Assembly (NCBI RefSeq): GCF_021730395.1
Contig: NW_026463355.1
Coordinates: forward strand, 1-64,000
Direction of reading: 5' to 3'
Length of the DNA stretch: 64,000 nucleotides
Origin: Mercenaria mercenaria
Lineage: Eukaryota > Mollusca > Bivalvia > Venerida > Veneridae
A program made the position numbers and the translations under genes. The notes beneath the pieces are model-generated. The model did no database searches. It saw only the letters and a list, made by a program, of their open reading frames with translations, and was not told the origin of the DNA. The stretch's first letter is position 1. Each line of letters opens with the position of its first letter. Of this stretch, positions 36,990 to 48,180 are shown piece after piece.

Positions 36990-37555
36990 ATTCCTTCTAA
37001 AGCCCCCGCCATTTTAACAATTTCAATCCTCGTGTTTTCGCTCGGCAAAAAGCCGAAAAGGCACAAATCAGCCATATAGATAATTACAACACGTATCACT
37101 TACAAAACGAAAATGCAAAAAATCGCGCTGCCAAAAGTCGAAATTAGAGAAATAAAACAGCGGGGTCGCGGGGCGACAACCCGCAGATTAGCGAGGTTTC
37201 GGGGCGAGAAGGCAAAATTTAAGCATTACAATGGCGATGGCGCGGGGCAAAAACTCGCTAATTGTCTCACGGGTCGAAAAGTCGAGATTAAGTAACTAAA
37301 ATGGCGAGGGCTCGGGTCGAAAAACACGATAATTTGCGCTCTTCAAACATCGAGTTTTCGTACCGCGCCTACGCCATTAGAGTAACTAAATGTCGACTTT
37401 TCGCTCCGCGACCCCGCTAATTGTCGTGTTTTCGCTCCGCGCCCCCGCTAAATAGTGAGTTTTTTGCCCCACGCCCCCGTCATTTTAACTTGTTAATTCT
37501 CGTGTTTTCGCTCGGCGGGGTCGCGGGACGAAAATGCAAAATGGCAGAAATCAGC
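36990..37555. repeat. CG-rich inverted/direct repeat island
   Basis: The left half has GGGGTCGCGGGGCGA and AATGGCGATGGCGCGGGG. The right half has the reverse forms TTCGCTCCGCGACCCCGC and TCGCTCCGCGCCCCCGC. The outer arms are direct repeats: 37001-37046 and 37471-37516 both read GCCCCCG(C/T)CATTTTAAC and CTCGTGTTTTCGCTCGGC. Many CpGs in an otherwise AT-rich, CpG-poor window. No convincing gene. Confidence 0.7.
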
Positions 37556-38487
37556 TATCATTGGGTACCAGAGCTAAACTGCCTGAATTACGATTATATT
37601 CATCGCCAAGTACGAACTCCTCCTTGTATTGGTCAAGAAGGTAGGAAAGGTTTTATTGCGTATTAATTCATTTAACATTTTCAAAGATAGATAAAAAAAA
37701 AACAACTCATGTTCTAATTTTCAAAATATGACCAACTTCAATTCTAAAGAAAAGCTCATTTTTAGGCAAAACGTGTATTAATTAGTAATACTTAAATAAA
37801 GAAAAACATAATTTTTATTAACTATAACTCTATTCAAACAAACCTATATGGGGTGATTCTAGGGTTTTAAATGCTAGCCTCTGCCTTCATTTCATTGGTT
37901 CCTGGTGTAAGAGAAAATGGGTTGTCGGCTTTACACATTTCAGCAGGCCTTTCGTTGGTATATAACTTGTATAACCTCATTTCATGATAATCAAAAAGCA
38001 CTGTCAAGCTTCATGTCATAGGCAGTTTTCTAACAAGTGTTCTCGTTTTCATTTACAACGAGGAATTCATCAGGATCTGCTTATCTGAACATTATTTTCC
38101 AGCCTGTCCTACCTGGAAAATGGCTCTTTATCAAAATATTATCCATTAAATTAAATCATTGTATGTCTCAGAACTTCAGGATTTATATCCGATTCGGCCA
38201 TGATGATAGACATCAAAGCGTTATAATCATGTATTGTTTGCAAACACTCTATGTCACTCAAAATGCATGACAGAGAAGTAACGACTGACAATGTCTGATG
38301 CAACTTAAGGAGATTTTATTAATAGTAGTCCCAACTGGAGTACTGTGAAAAATATATCTGATTTTTTTTCATTGTGACGTTATGAAATATATTTTTACTG
38401 ATATATCAGTATTTCATCCGAAAGCATAAAAAAGAATTATTAATTCCTTAGATGATAGTCTCTGTGACAAAGCAATAAAATCTGTAA

Positions 38488-38893
38488 AAAGATCCTTTGG
38501 AAGCAAAGAATGGAACCAAGAATAATAATAGCAGACTCGGTTTGATTGAGTCTGTACATGAAGGGTAATGAAATGTGCAACAGCTCTCACGCCCCCTAGC
38601 ACCGGCTTTTATTAAGCGGAACTCTATTACACATATGTTGAATGGACTCCATGATCCCAAAGGACCAGAAAATATAACAACACTGATTCCAAGTATGGGG
38701 AGACTTTAACAGCAGCCACACGGCACTATTTAAAGATTGCTGTTGTGATAGTTAATAAAAAAGATCCTTTGGAAGCAAAGAATGCAACCAAGAAGAATAA
38801 CAGCAGGCTCGGTTTGATTGAGTCTGTACATGAGAGGTAATGAAATGTGCAACACCTCTCACGCCTCATATCACCCGCTTAACGCTCGTTTAT
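38488..38893 (+). repeat. 272-bp dispersed repeat, tandem pair
   Basis: AAAAGATCCTTTGGAAGCAA starts at 38487 and again at 38759, followed in both by GACTCGGTTTGATTGAGTCT-like sequence, GTAATGAAATGTGCAACA and CTCTCACGCC. The second copy is truncated. Related single copies: 970-1090, 27975-28090, 41390-41600 and, on the minus strand, 31765-31930. Confidence 0.75.
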
Positions 38894-39819
38894 TATAAGA
38901 AGTTTGAATGAAACAAATGATTCTTATAATAGAAATATTTATTATAAGTCTGTGAAATATTGAGTATTCAAATTAATTAGCTCGTAAAAGTAATTTATAA
39001 AGGAAAGAGCCGTTTACTACATGTGAACCAATGCTATTCCTATGATTTCATTAACTTGGGCAGTAAAACTAAAGAGAATTATATTTTGTTTTCAAACAGA
39101 CAGCTAACAGCTAAACTACAGTTCTCGAAAATATGAGCCAATTTTTCAAAGGATTACCATATTATATCTGAACGCAAAAAGATAGGGTAAAGGCAGGAGT
39201 CAAACAGCGCGCAGTGCCTTGCATAAAAACATATCTTAACCTGTCTACCCGTCAACATATAATGTTTTCACAGCACCCTTTACTGAATGAGCCCTCTGTT
39301 GTTTTGACATACATTTACACGTACAGTTAGCAGTCGTCATTTGCAGGTTCGCCTTTGAGAGACTTCAGTACATTAATTCAGCTAGGTAAGCTAAATCCTT
39401 TTCAGAAGTTTTTAAAATGTCCATTCTATAGCATCGGATACTGCCTTAAGGAAAACAGGGCTACCTCCAGTTTAAGACTTGCCTTTATTTTATGATTTTA
39501 ACTTCTAAGTTGTGGAACACTAACTGCTACCCTATGGACGTTTTGAATTGTATTCGTTGTAAATAATACAATGCCACGGGTTACGTGTTGCTTAGACATC
39601 AATTTGTTTACAAGAGGCTGGTAAATATGTATTGTTGCAGGTGAGTTTAAGACAAAAAGGACATTTTGTTTCAATAGAAGGTCGTATAAATAGAATCATT
39701 TTTTGATTAATAAGGCTCGCCTAGAAAAAATAAGGCTCAACAAGTCCTCGCATTAGATCATTATTTTAGTATGTGATCGGTTTAGAGTCATACAGACACC
39801 ATTTAAGTCGGCTTTTGGT

Positions 39820-40030
39820 AGGACAAGAAAACCCAAGATGCCTCTTGGACCTTTATTTCATACATGGGCAGGAACCGGAGTAGAACCACCAAACTTCTGT
39901 AAGCCAGCTGGATGGCTTTCTCTCATGAAGAATTATGCACCCGAGGCAAGGTTTTAATGCCAAGTAAGTGATAAATAAGTGATTCGAAGTAAGTGGCCTT
40001 AACCACTCGGTCAAGGGCAGGATACCGCAG
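39820..40030 (-). mobile_element. SINE with conserved central domain
   Basis: On the minus strand GGTGGTTCTACTCCGGTTCC, CTGCCCATGTATG and AGAGGCATCTTGGGTTTTC match the central domain of the SINE at 32480. The tRNA-like head lies near 39985-40015 (reverse of TTAACCACTCGGTCAAGGG). Confidence 0.65.
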
Positions 40031-40319
40031 CTAAACTTCGCACAGGTGGAACGTTCGTTTCTCTTTAGATTTTATGAGAAGTAAAAATCGCAATTTTTGT
40101 CTTAAATGTTTTGTATGTCCTTAACTTAGATGCCTTTTCATAATCACTTGTCCATATGTTTGCATTATAATATTTACAATTTTCGATTTAAAATAATCCA
40201 TATTTACCGTTACTTTGTTATTAAAATGAGCGATAAGGTCTAACTTAGTCATAATTTTTTTCACTTCGTGGAACCAGTTATGTACTATATTTGAATTTTG
40301 ATAGTCCTTATTAAACACT

Positions 40320-41010
40320 CGTTTAGTGGTTGCAGTATCGTTTAATAAATCTATTCCAATATCGAATTAAACAAATCCATCTTCTCTAGGTACTGTTCTC
40401 ATAAAAGTGCAAGTTTCGTTGTGAATCGGTGAATGCCTAGGTAGTAGAGAATTGCGCGGTTTTGTACACTATCATTTACTTAAAAATGTTTGAAACCCCA
40501 TACGAAAGCAGTGTAATCCAAAAGAGGTACAACACATGAGTGGTATAACATTTGAAATGTCTTAAATCTACAATGCTTCATATAATGAGATAACGCAATC
40601 AAGAGCACCACCCGCACCTTTCGAGAGATATTCACAAAGTCGTTTTTATCCTGTAGAATAGCACCAAGATACTTCCATGTATATCTGTCAACAGTTTCAA
40701 GATCTCCAATTCTGAACTGATGATCACTGAGTTCGGCTCGTCCTTTCCGGAAGTGCACGACTTTAGGTTTTCGCAGTTGACCAAGACCCTCCAGCGTTTG
40801 CACTATTCGTGCACAACCTGTAGATTCATCAGAGTTAGCGAACAAAACTATGCCGTCTGCATACAGCAGCATCGCTACCGATGTGTCATCCACTTTGACC
40901 CCAAGTTAAGGGTCCTTGATTTTCTTAACCAGGTCTTTCACGAAGATAGCGAAAAATGTCGGCGACAAAATTTTAATTACACTCCTTTTTCATAGTTTAC
41001 AGATGAACCA
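40320..41010 (-). mobile_element. LINE reverse-transcriptase fragment
   Basis: Minus-strand reading includes LSPTFFAIFVKDLVKKIKDP, then VDDTSVAMLLYADGIVLFAN (the YADD box altered to YADG), DRYTWKYLGAILQDKNDF and YHSCVVPLLDYTAFVWG. Order matches LINE reverse transcriptase palm and thumb. An in-frame stop in the KDP-stop-LGVK stretch and the YADG change show it is dead. Ends are estimates. Confidence 0.8.
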
Positions 41011-41389
41011 GTCTGTAAGTTTATGATTAGTCCGCACATATGATGTTGAATAACTTAAAATACTTAAATTTAATTGTATGTTTTACTATCAATTTTATTT
41101 AGAAGCAACTTGTAAAGCAGTACGTCTCTATCAATTAGATCGAAGCATTTTTTATATAAATGCTGTCATGAATTTATTGTGCCTGGTAATATTGTCTTCA
41201 CATGAACGATCGTTTTTAAATCCATATTTTTGTCCGCATAAACATCGTTTTCGTTGGGATCATATCGTGTCCGGAGGCGTTTTTGCTTGCGTTATTATTA
41301 TACCTCTCTGGCCTCTCTAACGCCATACCGTGAACCTTTTTATCTATATTACAGTCCGGTCAATGTAAATTCTGGGGAGCATGATGTAT

Positions 41390-41605
41390 AGAGCACAAAC
41401 CACAACCAAGCAAAATAATAGCAAACTCAGTTTGAGTAAACCTGTCTGTTAGATGTACCTGCCCTCACGCCCCCTAACACCGACATTAGCGGATTTCTAT
41501 TATACACAGACATTGAATGGTGATCATATTCCCCAAAACAACATTGAATCCACGTAAGGGGACATTTTGCACGGCCTCTACACGATACACTAAACCTTTC
41601 GTTGT
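41390..41605 (+). repeat. Single copy of the 272-bp dispersed repeat
   Basis: ACAACCAAGCAAAATAATAG, CAAACTCAGTTTGAGTAAAC, CTCACGCCCCCTAACACCG and GAATGGTGATCATATTCCCC follow the order of the repeat at 38488. Confidence 0.6.
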
Positions 41606-41934
41606 TCAACAAGTAAAACATGTTTTATAATTTTGGAATAAAGACGACGTACACTAATTTTTCATTTAAATAATTTCTAATTGTAGTATTGTATGCAAAT
41701 GGTTATGTTAAACTGTTACTAGTAAATATAGTTCTTATGCTCTGAGAAACGACATGCGTCAAAATTAAATCAACATATGTTTTACTGTCTGAAAGGAAAA
41801 AAACTTAAATTCTAATTTACTATATATGATCATACAATCCCTGACGAAGATAGATGTCACGTAAGCATTCTTTATTTTCATCAGCCTGAACACAGAAAAA
41901 GGAATTAAAAACTATCCGTGTTTAACATTCCGAC

Positions 41935-42565
41935 GTGAAGTTAGCAGTATTACTGCTATTACTGCTATTACATTCTAACAGCAGTACTGTAGCTGTTACT
42001 GTTTGAACGTTATTTTTGTAACAGCAGTATTACTGCTACCATTGCTGGAAGTTATATCAGTAATAGCAGTAATATCGGCGTTACTGGCAAAAGAGTACAG
42101 GTATCTGCCCTTTGTTGTGGAAGTGGTTACGTTGAAAATAGTTCCTCGGTTAGATGGTGAGTATCAAACAGGATTTGAGTGAAGGATCTGCAATAATGAA
42201 ATTAGTGAATAGAAGTTATATGAATACAGTTTTACAGAATGAGAATGTCAGAATGTGCATATCATGGCTTTCTGATGGGGCCAGTTTTAGCTGTTTGCAG
42301 CCATACGCATATGATCTGATTTAAGATGGTGTAAAAACAGCCGGTCAACCCCATGTATATTCTGCCTTGATTTTTTCTTTTGAATAGTTCTGATGAGTGC
42401 AGGTAGTTTTTAGGGGTTTGGAATACAAGCAAAATTGCAATAGTGGCCAGTGTCTATATAGAACATAAAGTAAAAATAACTGTGGTTTTAAGCCTACCGT
42501 TGTAAATCTATAGCAGTAACACCAGTCTTACGGCGTTTATTACTGGCAGTTTTAGCCGTAACAAC
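41935..42565. repeat. GTAACAGCAGTA minisatellite clusters
   Basis: TTACTGCTATTACTGCTATT and GTAACAGCAGTATTACTGCT recur in both orientations at 41940-42090, and related TAGCAGTAACACCAGTCTTA and CCGTAACAACAGTAG occur at 42510-42565, directly next to the end of element B. Many short hairpins are possible. Confidence 0.6.
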
Positions 42566-45500
42566 AGTAGAGCCTGAGCTGACAACTGACCCTGATTTTC
42601 TTAAACCTTATGATAGTTGGCATTCACAGACAAAATTTTGTAAGTTTCTGTTGGGGCTTTAACGAGTTACGGAGATTTAAAATACGTTACCATGCAAATT
42701 TTCACTTAAATCACCATTTATGCTAATATAATATTATAAACATGTCAATTGTTCAATTAATCATAATAAATAAGACATTTACACATGTTTATGTATTTAA
42801 AATTGAAATTGTCATTTGTACATACCATTTTAGGCGAACAAATGTAATTACTAAACGTAACTTACGTTATTCTGTTTGAAATTACTAGAACATTAAAAAG
42901 TATATCAACATAATTATATAATGTTTTAAGTTATAAAATTATGTTAAGGACCAATACAGAGCTCAATAATCAATTTAATTATAATACAATAACCCCCTGA
43001 GTTAATTGATTATGTCACGTATAATACGTTACCTTTCCAAAATATGGCTATTTTTGTTAAAAAAATATTTAAGATTTTGGTATTACACATATTGTTAGGA
43101 TTTTTGTATATAAGACTAAATGTATATAAATTCTGTAACTTATTATTCAAATATATTAAAAATATATAGCTCTCTGCATGTACCAGTATGACTGCATATC
43201 AAAATTATCATAAATACTAATAAATAACAAAAGCACCTTAATGCGGAGCAATCATAGATACTAAGAAATAACAAGAGCATCTTAATGGAGAGCAATATAC
43301 GCCCGAAGGTATGACCTTTGATCCCTAAGTGTTACCTTGACCTTGAAGTGAAAATGGTATTCACTGTACTAGAGTCGACATTCCTATTATGAGCGGAAGA
43401 GGTTTATATTGCTAACAGGCAGATGGCTTTGGATTTCAGCCGATGATGATAAATGCAACTGCATTCAACGGAGACTGGACGAGAAGAGATACTCCTCGTC
43501 AACAACTGGTCCTCCTGGCTATGTGATGTTGATCCTCCTCGCTGATTGGCTGTTCCTCCTGTGACCTCTGGCAGTGACCTGGGTAACCTTCAACTGCATT
43601 TCCACTACACTCCATCCCCACTCCGTTCTATAAAGTTGGTCACCAGGGTGACAAGTGTGAGTGAATCACACAGTTGACAGGCGGCCTGGGAGGCCACAGA
43701 TGGATTCCTTGCAGAATCAGGCATAACATGGATACCCTGCTCGATACTTAACATGGAGGTTTCACCAATAACGATTATACATCTAATGCAAAGCAGACCA
43801 CCAGGACCTTTTAAAACAGACAAAATTCCCCAAGGAAGGTTAGTTACTATATAGAAGCGGTTATTCTATACATCTCTTACTGACGCAAGTTCATAAACTT
43901 CTGGGTTGACCAGAAAACATAACAAATTATTAAGGCCCTGGGATACCCAGAGCAAGGACCATAATACTGACACTAATGAATACCAGGCGATACACATACT
44001 GACATCAGTTCATAAACTCCTGGGTTGCCCGAAGAAACACACCAAATTATTACGGCGCTAGGATACCCAGGCATGGGGCTCATATCATACTCATACGCAT
44101 ACTCATATCAACATGTATATTGGGATACCCATACCGACTTAAAATTCTAAAACAAAGCCAGAATACCTAGCAAAACATACAAATCTGAGAAACTATGGGT
44201 TTTCCAGAAAACTTGGGGGACACGAATGGACGTAGTTTCTTTATCTATCACAAGGATAAGCCTGTGATACCCAGGAAGCTGGGGAGACCCCAGACAGATG
44301 GACGCAGTTTCTGTGTCTATTGCCGGACTGGGCTTTGCTTCTGCTGACCCGTTTCTGAAAGAAGATCCAAAGTAGGTGATCCGTGAGCCGGAGACCCTTT
44401 CCACAGACCTCTGGCCCAAGGAACTCTATTGCTTAAACCGGACTGATCCCGCGACAGGTCCCGAAATTTCAACTCCCATCTGAAAGGAACTCGTGCTTCA
44501 GTCCAAGTACAAAGGATGTTGTGGTTAAACAAAGGCTGCACATCCATATCTACCTTCAGTTCGAGACTGCAGTCTCACAATGGAGATAAATCTATCTTGC
44601 CGCCACTTAACCAAATCCACATATCAAATTACTGAGTTAGGGTTAGAAAGCGACATCAAACCACAACCAGTCCCACAAGTAAGACTCTGGCACAACGTGT
44701 CCCTACTGGTTTGTCCATCAAAACAAGGAGACCTGAACACATCTCAAAGATTCTGCACAAAAACACTCCCAGGTGATGTATCCATAATGGTGTAAAGCCA
44801 TAGTAACAGGAGCAAAGCCCATACTGTACTTGTTGTCATAACCTGACCCTTTTCCCCCAGATTGTGCAAAGAAAGGGTAGTGTAAACTACCAATCTCTGA
44901 ATAAAGAGATGAGTAGAACTGAGGTGAAGGACACAGATCCCCAAACAAGGACACTTGTTTGCAATGCAGGACAAGAATCGCTCAACATATATTTATTCCA
45001 TATTTTCTGCGATGGAGAAGGCCTTGACGTACATGCATTTAGATTACATGGGGAAAATGGAATCTTGGTAGAGGATGTGGTACCAAATACAATGACATAG
45101 TTTCTTGTGGCGGCACAAGGCCTGTGGGCCCTCATAGTCTAGACAAAACAGAGATAAATTAAGTGTTGGTTCGTGAACATGATTAAAAGGCAGTTCCCTT
45201 GTGTGATTGAAGGGCAATACTCTAGTGAGCTCTTGATGTTGAATGATGTAGGGGTTGCTAGTATGAGGTCCACAAACCTTTTGAAGGAAGTGGCCTCCGA
45301 AAAGTGGTGTGACTTTTAGTAACAATATTCCTTATTATTCTTAATTTGTCTCTGACCTTTGGTTCCCTAGAAACCAGTTGAGGTTCAAATGTGGGCCTTG
45401 GTCTGGCATAAACTGGTCAGAGTTTAGTGGAAGACAATGCTCATGACCTTTATCCATAAAGTTTGAGGTCCCACATTTGCCATCAAAATTGTTACTTATG

Positions 45501-46215
45501 TAAGAGCCCCGCATTTAGACTGGGCAAATCTGATGTACCATTTTGCACCTTACTTTTACCTACTAGAGATACATCAATTTCACTTACAGGATATAAGATT
45601 GTGAGGCAGTTCTTATAATTGTCTTCTTGACCTACCATCAATACATACCTACCAGTATTAAAGAAAGTCACAGTATTCCGGTCATGACCATTATTGGCTC
45701 CATAGAAGCTATATCTACACAGTATATCTACTTGAGGATAAGTCGATATTGACAATACGTTGGATGAAGATTTTGTTGATGAATAAATCATAAAGCAGTT
45801 AACAAAATGTACAATTTGTGTGCATAAACATGACATGAACTTCTTAATATAGTGATATGTCTGTTTCAAATTTAACATCATTATAGTGCACTGTTTCGGG
45901 CATTGTCTGTATACATGTATATTGTAAGTATGTCACTACAAAGCACAAAAATAAGTGATACTGTGTTTAAAAGAAGATTGTGTACGTATTGTTCTCATGA
46001 AGATATAATTATGGGCCATATAAATTAGGTTCTAGTTTCATAGTTTGATCATCAAATGTATATGTTAAAAGTTGAATGAAAAATATTTAAAACAAACAAA
46101 AAAAATAATTGTAAGTTTGCTATTTTACAAAGATAAGGTATGTGTTAACATTACAGAATACATGTAAATGTATATTTTGTATGTTAGGTAACGTAAGTTG
46201 TAACATAGACTTTTT
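42565..46215 (-). mobile_element. Second copy of the same element (B), inverted and truncated
   Basis: Reverse complement of 17400-21060: the right-end blocks GAGTTACGGAGATTTAAAAT, CATAAGGTTT-like and the GGTAACGTA sites (here at 42683, ~42863, 43024 and 46194), and the shared [20 protein letters not shown] stretch. The left outer kilobase present in A is absent, and similarity stops near 46215. No intact frame. Confidence 0.75.
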
Positions 46216-46219
46216 TAAA

Positions 46220-48180
46220 AACTTTACAGCGTTTAGGAGAATTTGAGGATGCCTACATCCATGCCAGTATATTGCTGTTCTTATTGTTAGAAAATAGTAC
46301 ATATTATATTGCCGACGAATTGTCATAATGTGAGTGCCAAACGTAATGTTTAAGAAAATGAACATGTTTAGGTATACAGTTACTTCTGTATTTTGCACCA
46401 AAAGTCTTAGATTATACTCAAGGACTATGCGTGATAGACTTTAAAATCAGATTTAGCATTAATGAATCATGTTCTGACGATACCGCCTAATCTGTTTAAA
46501 ATGATATTTTGATCAATTTTCATGTGTCAGAAAATGTGGCCAAAATGTGATATAATTAACACCAATGTATGACTTACTAAGTCAAACGTATGACTTAGCA
46601 TCTCATACATATGGCTTACTTACCCATATGAACGACTTGGCAACTCATATGCATGACTATCTCAAATGTTTGACCTACTAACTCAAACGTACGACTAATT
46701 AACTCATATGTATGGCCTTCTAAATTATACTACGTACATAGTATTACTTATAAATGTAAAAAGTTATATATTTGTCATACCGCAGGGTTCACTTATAGAA
46801 AAAAATACAGAAACGTCCTGCCCACAACATGCATATACATTTGAATATTTCAATAATAATCGATTGTCCATGTATTGCATGAAATATATTTGTACAGAAG
46901 GCTTCTTTTTCCTTTTTATTTTGGCATGTCTTCGTTTAAAACATGAAATAAAGCAATATCTGTCACGAAGAAGTATTTTCATTTCATATTGCAATGGTCA
47001 TGTAAGCCGAAATTCATTTTTTCCCTAGAAATAATATACATTTACATGCAGAGTAATAATTATGCTAGATTTTGTATTCTGCATAGGAATACGTTGATAC
47101 TAGAACCCCTTCGGATTTAATACAATTTTTTTTCGGTCAATTTAGACAATTCTGGTTTTAAGACAACACTGCGATTAATGATTGTTATAACGGCAATCAC
47201 GTTCATTATATATGTTATTTTATAAAGGGGGAAAGGGACAGCAAATTTGAAAATTGAACAAGTCTGCGCTGATACCAGTGCGAAATTTTTGAAAAATTCC
47301 AGGGGAAGTGTTGAGCGGATGTATTGTATATACTCAGCACCTCATTAAGTGACATTGTCAGCCTGCCAATTCCGTTGTTTCTATGATAATAATGAATAAA
47401 ACTCCGGTTTCAGAGCAACAAATTTTGTGGACAAAATGGCCTAAAATGCACACGTTGCGCAACCTGTACGTATTACCTTCGAATGACTGATCTAAACCGT
47501 ATGTATATTATGAAAGCATATGACAAGACGAAAAAAATGGTAGGAAGAAAAGTGTCTGATAAACGTTTACCTTTTCCGCAAATCGGAGCCGACCCTGAAT
47601 GGATGGATGGTCGTTTCCCTTTCGTCTTACTTCAGTTACGATAACCCTAGGTAAGAATTTAGACCCGGCTAGGAAAATAGATTCAACCATATATTCATTT
47701 TACACAATAAGTACTCATACGCAGGAGTCCTTAGTGGAATATAAATGCTTTTAACGTACATTTACCTATTTTATTTATAAACTGTACGGGGCAAATCACG
47801 AAAGTGGCTGCTATCACTAAAGGCGTTCCCGTTCAATTCATATTTTTGAGAAACGCGTTTAAGTATGTTACCAGAACCTTGAAACCTAATAAGATGATTG
47901 GACATGTAGAGAGGAGAGTAGATGACCTTACTGAATTTGGGATCACTCAGTCAAAGGCCAAGGTCACAGGGCTCTGAACATGAAATCTGTCTCCAACTTA
48001 TGACTTGACAACCACTAGGTTCAGAAAAATGAAAAAGTAGTAGGATGATTGGACATGCCAAGTGCAGCCAGCCATCAGTGTCTCTTTGACTTTTGCTCCT
48101 GTCCGCTATTGACTTCTTGCCTATACGACTATGCATTAAAGAAGACATTCGTTTGGCAACAAAAGCATCTTCTAGTTGCT
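46220..48180. other. No gene recognised
   Basis: Apart from the ~25-bp minisatellite at 46560 nothing supportable is seen before the LINE begins. Confidence 0.5.
46560..46725 (+). repeat. ~25-bp degenerate minisatellite
   Basis: About six units of the form AACTCATATGTATGACTTAC, for example TCAAACGTATGACTTAGCAT, CTCATATGCATGACTATC and CTCAAACGTACGACTAAT. Noncoding. Confidence 0.75.

Noticed and set aside
37113-37295. Arg/Lys-rich 60-codon frame in the CG-rich island
   Set aside because: Composition follows the GC-rich repeat, and no homology or splice context supports it.
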